The position numbers and the translations under genes were made by a program. The notes below the pieces were generated by a model. It was not told the origin of the DNA, did no database searches, and saw nothing but the letters and a program-made list of their open reading frames with translations. From Hyphomicrobium_A sp963776675 (GTDB lineage Bacteria > Pseudomonadota > Alphaproteobacteria > Rhizobiales > Hyphomicrobiaceae), in contig CAVZNR010000045.1 of the NCBI GenBank assembly GCA_963776675.1, forward strand, positions 18,080 to 82,079: a stretch of 64,000 nucleotides of DNA, written 5' to 3'. Below, piece after piece: positions 60,701 to 64,000 of this stretch (its first letter is position 1; each line of letters begins with the position of its first letter).

Positions 60701-62809
60701 ACTGGCCGGCAGGTCGGCCTGATCGGGTAGTTTTTCGGCCGCCGTAAAAGCCGGGGGCACAGGTGTTCCCGCGGGTGCGAACGATAGTGAGATGCAATTC
60801 TCGACCGTGAGGCCGCCCGGCGGAACGACGAACGTCGCCTTGAACGGTGGCGGGGAAGCCGCTTGTTTCGCCTGCATCGGCGCTGACTCGATAATTGGCA
60901 TTCGAAAACCGTTCGCGGTCTTCGCGACACCGCCCACGCCGTCCCACACGAATGTTGCTGGCGGGACCGAGAAGACATCCTCGATCGCACCGCCTCCGTG
61001 CTCGAAGGGCGTCGTGCCTGTATTGGTTTCCGTGAAACGATACTCACACTCCGCCTTGGCGGCTCCTACGAGGCGGCAGTTCTGGGATTTCTGAATTGCC
61101 ATATTGGGCGCATTGGGATCGACGGGCGCCGTAGCGTCGACGACCGGCGGCGGAGTCGCGGGGCTTTCCACCGGCGGGAAACCGGTGCCGGGGGTCTCGG
61201 AACCGAGCACGGGCGGGAAGCCGGTGGCGGGGGCTCCCGACTCCACCACTGGCGGGAAACCTGGCCCGGCCTCGCCGTCGCAACGGCGGAACGCCCGCAC
61301 ATCCCCCACGTGGCCACGCACATCGCCTGCATCCTGGCCTACGTCATAGTCGATGAAGGCGCTCGGCTTGGGTGGCACAGTCGCGGATCGCACGTGCTCA
61401 AGCTCGCTGAGCTGTACGCCGTGGACGGTGGTCGCGGCGTCTGGAGCTGCTCCAGCTCCCGGTGCCGCCCCGCCGCGCAACTCATCACCGGTAATCGCGA
61501 CCGATCCCCAGCACTTAGCAAGATCGATCGAGCCGTCCGGGCGATAGCCATACTGCAGACTGATCCCGCCCGACGCCGTCTTTTCGCCTTCCGCCGGACC
61601 AATGGCGTAAGTGTCTGGCTCGGGTTTCCACAGCCCGGGTGTGCTGGGGTCGTCTGGCTGTTTGGGCGCGTAGCGCAGAACCTGCGCGGGGCCGGCGTCG
61701 ACGAATTGGCTGTAGTCGTAAGGGTTCTTCTGCGTGCCGCGCTGACTGAGGAGCATGCGGCCGTTGCCATCGAAGGCGATGCCCGTCACCGGAAACGGGT
61801 GCGCCGCCTTGACGGTCATCTCCAAGCGCGCATCGTTGACGAAGGCGCCGCCGTGGATGGCGACCGACCAAATCTCCGGGCCGGCAGCCACGGCGTAGTA
61901 GAGCCGTCCATTGTGCACGGCTAGCCCATTGACGCGCCGCTCCGGCTGCGTGAGGCCCCAGGTCGAAATGTCGTCCGCTTTGAAGCTCGGGCTCGTGATC
62001 TCCATGAGCCGGCCATCGTCGGCTATCGGGTCGAGATTGTTGGCGCGACGCCCGACGATGCCGTGGTCGAATTGGTCCAGGTCGGCGGCGTTGTAGTTGA
62101 GGCCGAAGTGATGGATGAGTCCGGTGTCCAGATCAGAGGCATAAAGACCGTTGCTCTGCGCATCGTAGACGATCGCCCCGAGGCCCGGACCGCTATTGGC
62201 TACACCCGAAAATGCCGTGTCCGCGAAGTATGCCGCTTCGCCCGTGGTGCCGTCGATTTTGTAGATGGCCCCCGGACTAGCGCTCGCAAGCGCGCCGAAT
62301 TGGCCGTCCATGAAGCGCGCGTCGGCCGCGCCCTGCTTGAGGCGCACCGGCTTACCATCCGCCTCCTGCCCGGCGCCGACGATCCGAATGCCGTAGGCTG
62401 ATGTTGCGGCAACGTAGAGGTTGGGCGGCCCCCCGTCTGTGCCCTCGTCGAAGGAAAGCCCGAACACCTGACCGATGTCCCTGGCCGGGACCGCCAGCTG
62501 CACCGGTGCATTGACGATCTGGCCGGCAACGGGAGCGGCAAGCGTGGAAAGGTCGAAGATTCGCAGAGAGGCGCCGCCTGGATCGATGAACGTTCTGTCT
62601 ATCGGATTGACGCCCGGGGGCAGCCTTTCGCTCGACAGGATGGTGCCGGAGAAGCCCGACACGGCCATGTCGCCAGGATTAATGACGACGGATGCGGAAG
62701 CATCTGTCGGCGCTTGCGCATTGGCCCGGGGCCCAAAAAGCTCTGTGAGCAAGATGAGGGACAGCGTCGCGGCTGCTGCAATTCTGACAGCAAATCCAGA
62801 CAGTTGCAT
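57788..62809 (-). CDS. Large secreted repeat protein (beta-propeller-like, CARDB/DUF11-like and Cys-rich repeats)
   Basis: The 1673-residue product is read from ATG 62809; a TTG at 62827 is in frame. The signal peptide is 1-32 (ANAQA). Residues about 45-440 contain propeller-like segments (GLYASDLDTG, VNGLAVHNGRLYYAV, VTGIAFDGNGRMLLS). Three 13-residue GFPPV repeats start at 517, 530 and 543. About six domains of DUF11-like type follow (570-1440), each with a Cys pair and TNTG, SNPG or TNSG turns. The C-terminus (about 1490-1673) has Cys-rich repeats, two near-identical: CPSxRPIGxxPxCCPRGT. No anchor is visible. It is probably extracellular, for adhesion or surface structure. The LuxR gene is upstream on the same strand. 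Confidence 0.8.
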   Translation of the reverse strand: MQLSGFAVRIAAAATLSLILLTELFGPRANAQAPTDASASVVINPGDMAVSGFSGTILSSERLPPGVNPIDRTFIDPGGASLRIFDLSTLAAPVAGQIVNAPVQLAVPARDIGQVFGLSFDEGTDGGPPNLYVAATSAYGIRIVGAGQEADGKPVRLKQGAADARFMDGQFGALASASPGAIYKIDGTTGEAAYFADTAFSGVANSGPGLGAIVYDAQSNGLYASDLDTGLIHHFGLNYNAADLDQFDHGIVGRRANNLDPIADDGRLMEITSPSFKADDISTWGLTQPERRVNGLAVHNGRLYYAVAAGPEIWSVAIHGGAFVNDARLEMTVKAAHPFPVTGIAFDGNGRMLLSQRGTQKNPYDYSQFVDAGPAQVLRYAPKQPDDPSTPGLWKPEPDTYAIGPAEGEKTASGGISLQYGYRPDGSIDLAKCWGSVAITGDELRGGAAPGAGAAPDAATTVHGVQLSELEHVRSATVPPKPSAFIDYDVGQDAGDVRGHVGDVRAFRRCDGEAGPGFPPVVESGAPATGFPPVLGSETPGTGFPPVESPATPPPVVDATAPVDPNAPNMAIQKSQNCRLVGAAKAECEYRFTETNTGTTPFEHGGGAIEDVFSVPPATFVWDGVGGVAKTANGFRMPIIESAPMQAKQAASPPPFKATFVVPPGGLTVENCISLSFAPAGTPVPPAFTAAEKLPDQADLPASTTNGFDRAIAISGAPQCIARGNVRDCTWNVTVSNPGTVAVNFAFTIVTSKPALRIGAGIGGVAVTRKNDTTTVFSGDSLAPKAVKSVAIKASFALEPGNVTATASVDNINVNDLNPANDKATAAAGTAAPQILPSTAKASADANPADNTSCVKWDSNKPNDQGTPTKGPTVPGQPPPATPPPPAAPVPQAAQLKIEKKATAAQCSDAGGGCDFEITVTNSGAAPFTGPIEIDESVKGDGAFFGGTAITSGPNAPWTCAKTGQSFACSHPSTTLAPNGSVTLKIGFKLGAGTAAKEIENCAALKGQGGAACVKIPLIQGPKLKFVKTATQAFCNPTCAFTINVTNIGNAPFNGPIEVIDFPTGVNSLGGALIPELVSVGPAPWTCTKPGNFLCVRPGPLGAGETVTLSLTLKYPPTQFKAQNCVGQANIVVDEMLANQSCAAISNLPPPNLQKLPNIRVEKQAPNAATPGGQGACVLGRPCRFTIIVSNTGDADYKGKIRILDDTSNKAGQARAPDSLGKGPGSPAQWSCTSITEPGIANTIACEHPEITLVKGSEVRLEVMVVVGNKGGVWKKDDVLVNCAQFSYQFGNDKGGIKGDDRACASVKLDPYALKISKSGDQSCPPGSNCRFEITIFNPGPIDHNAPVTITDGLSNAPPMQIVSIVPPLPCAVQPTRIPFSCTTPGDFSLPFLDPPAGRSYTMIVRVPQGVETFTNCAIVSTMRRVPATGEDGAATAVRGQAAGQSTSESSDCHAVEVRPKKSETRTTPICSGGMFMTAEGLCACPPGQSWSGSRCVETRREPPPQRRPQSSSGSNRVQTPESCPSSRPIGTPPNCCPRGTTYKRGACREIQRRDATPEVCPSNRPIGRYPDCCPRGTEFRRGACRESPRRQQPGKLDLTKSCPDGSRVPLWRRCPRSQQQEPPARQQAPIEVVPKPREPGPSSLPQREGPIILKKCPSGTTGVWPSCSPIVR
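61173..61289 (-). repeat. Three 39-bp tandem repeats inside the large secreted protein gene
   Basis: GGCGGGAA recurs at 61173, 61212 and 61251, exactly 39 bp apart, encoding the GFPPV 13-residue units of the proline-rich linker. Copy number could vary by slippage. Confidence 0.8.
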
Positions 62810-62949
62810 CGATGGACCCGTACCCAAGCTGAGCCGTGGTTACACACCATCGAAGACATTGTCAGGTTTGTAGCGCGCGAACCTCATCCGAACGGAGGAG
62901 AGGGTCTGGCGGCAGAGAACAAAATCGGCGGGACGTCCGTCAAGCACCA

Positions 62950-64000
62950 CTAGCTCGCGAACGGGCTCGCTGCCGCCGCGAGGAGCTTGACGAGATCGGC
63001 TTGCCGGCGCGCGCCCGTCTTTCCGAACAAATTCTGCAGATGCGTCTTGACCGTAGTCTCCGAGATTCCGAGCGCGCTGGCGATGGCCGGTGCGCCGCCG
63101 ACTTCGACAACCGCCTGCAGGACGCGCACCTCCGAGGCGGTCAACTTGTACAGCTTGGCGGTTGTTTCCAGTGCCGTGGGCGTTCCGAGCAACGCCGCGC
63201 GCACAAACACGGCCGCGACGGCACCTGGCAGACTGCCGCTCTGCTTGCGCGCTCCGGCAGACAGCGGCAACACGTGGGCCAACCATCGCTCGTCACCGGG
63301 AAACGGGAGTGGTACCGCGATGCCCTTGACGCCCACGGCCGCATCACCTGAGCCCGCTGCCGCGAACGCCTCTTGCAACGACAGATTGGCCTTTGCGTCA
63401 ACCGCGGCCAAAATGCCCCGAGGTCCCCGTAGAATCTTGCCGTCCTCGAGAAGGGCCTCGCCAGCCGCGTTTACAAAAATGATGGATCCTCGGGCGTCAA
63501 CCAGAAAGACGGCATCGGAAAGACCCTTAAGTGTGACGGTTAGCGTGGCAGCCTCGGCTTTGTGGCTGTCGAGTATGTTGCCGATGAGAACGGCGCGGCG
63601 TATGTGCGGAACAACGAGCGTCATCCTCCTGCGCGCTTTGTCGTCGATGCGTCCGTGGCAGGTGCCGCGCCGGATTGCCAGCATCGCCGAGGCGGTCGCG
63701 GATTTTTCCAGATTGGCGCCGATCACATCGACGATGCCTTGGGGGCGCACCCACTCCTTATAGAAGCGCGTCTCCTCGAACTCCTCGTAGGAAACCAGGT
63801 CGGATTGGCTGAACACAACTCCTACGTCGTAAAACGTCAGGGATGGAACCAGCGGATTGAGCTTGATGTATTCCTCAAGGTAGAGCTGCTGGTAATGGGG
63901 GTCGTTGCCCCATTGAACGTGCACGGCGGCAGTTCTGCTTGCCACGTCGTGGGAGAAAAGGTTCGCACCACACCCACCGACAAATGCGCATATTTTGGCG
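62950..64000 (-). CDS. LuxR-type regulator with PAS-like domain, N-terminus outside window (partial)
   Basis: The frame stays open to the window end, and residues upstream of the GTG at 63945 (ICAFVGGCGANLFSHDVASRT) fit the N-terminal domain of this family, so the true start is beyond 64000. The visible N-terminal part (SWGNDPHYQQLYLEEYIKLNPL style) leads to a PAS-like segment (VFLVDARGSIIFVNAAGEALLEDG). The C-terminal LuxR helix-turn-helix is LTASEVRVLQAVVEVGGAPAIASALGISETTVKTHLQNLFGKTGARRQADLVKLL. Such regulators respond to an unknown signal. It lies 140 bp upstream of the large secreted protein gene on the same strand and may control it. Confidence 0.85.
   Translation of the reverse strand, partial: AKICAFVGGCGANLFSHDVASRTAAVHVQWGNDPHYQQLYLEEYIKLNPLVPSLTFYDVGVVFSQSDLVSYEEFEETRFYKEWVRPQGIVDVIGANLEKSATASAMLAIRRGTCHGRIDDKARRRMTLVVPHIRRAVLIGNILDSHKAEAATLTVTLKGLSDAVFLVDARGSIIFVNAAGEALLEDGKILRGPRGILAAVDAKANLSLQEAFAAAGSGDAAVGVKGIAVPLPFPGDERWLAHVLPLSAGARKQSGSLPGAVAAVFVRAALLGTPTALETTAKLYKLTASEVRVLQAVVEVGGAPAIASALGISETTVKTHLQNLFGKTGARRQADLVKLLAAAASPFAS

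Noticed and set aside
62950..63945. GTG at 63945 as start of the LuxR gene
   Set aside because: The frame stays open to the window edge and the upstream residues fit the family, so the gene is truncated by the window and not started here.

Overview
The window is a high-GC chromosomal segment from an alphaproteobacterium, most likely of the order Hyphomicrobiales (Rhizobiales) and possibly Hyphomicrobium-like. The evidence is a split F0 ATP synthase operon (atpI-B-E-b'-b with no F1 genes beside it), the cytochrome oxidase order ctaC-ctaD-ctaB-small gene-ctaG-ctaE-DUF983-surf1, the ispH-thrB-rnhA-peroxiredoxin run, an IalB-type protein, a BcsS-type protein, a phasin-like protein, and an initiator tRNA of alphaproteobacterial type.

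Layout. 1-9.9 kb: a truncated membrane protein, the F0 operon behind a good promoter, a lipoprotein, ispH-thrB-rnhA, a GST, a Prx5-type peroxiredoxin, a DsbD-alpha-like secreted protein and YqgE. 9.9-24.2 kb, all on the minus strand: a long respiratory and housekeeping run read from ctaC down to a GGDEF/EAL protein. It covers oxidase subunits, heme O synthase, Cu chaperone, a frameshifted surf1, thrC, an M16 peptidase and a GNAT. 24.5-36.4 kb: IalB, phasin-like, BcsS, a TetR-MFP-RND efflux operon with a perfect palindromic operator, an opposing DevCAB-like ABC exporter whose adaptor gene is frameshifted, and a DUF2147 protein. 36.4-43.8 kb: an esterase, about 1 kb with no convincing gene, then a run of genes I do not recognise (a GNAT-like protein, two large membrane-anchored proteins and two small membrane peptides). 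43.8-48.6 kb: a pabB-pabC fusion, then a glycolipid-modification trio (GT39, DPM-like GT2, LpxB N-terminal-domain protein).

48.8-57.8 kb is accessory DNA. It begins at the initiator tRNA-Met gene and holds a lower-GC membrane-anchored alpha/beta hydrolase, two tandem 38-residue membrane peptides and a broken tyrosine integrase. Next comes a 5.7-kb composite transposon-like structure: two inverted, nearly identical 1610-bp IS1182-family copies enclose a 40-residue secreted peptide gene with its own terminator, a LysR regulator and an AhpC/TSA-type peroxiredoxin.

57.8-64 kb carries a 1673-residue secreted repeat protein. Upstream of it on the same strand is a LuxR-type regulator that runs off the window end.

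Functionally the core of the window is aerobic energy metabolism (ATP synthase F0, aa3-type oxidase and its assembly factors), threonine, isoprenoid and folate synthesis, and envelope work (efflux, export, lipid A decoration). Two genes, surf1 and the DevB-like adaptor, are each broken by one apparent extra base. These may be real lesions or assembly errors.
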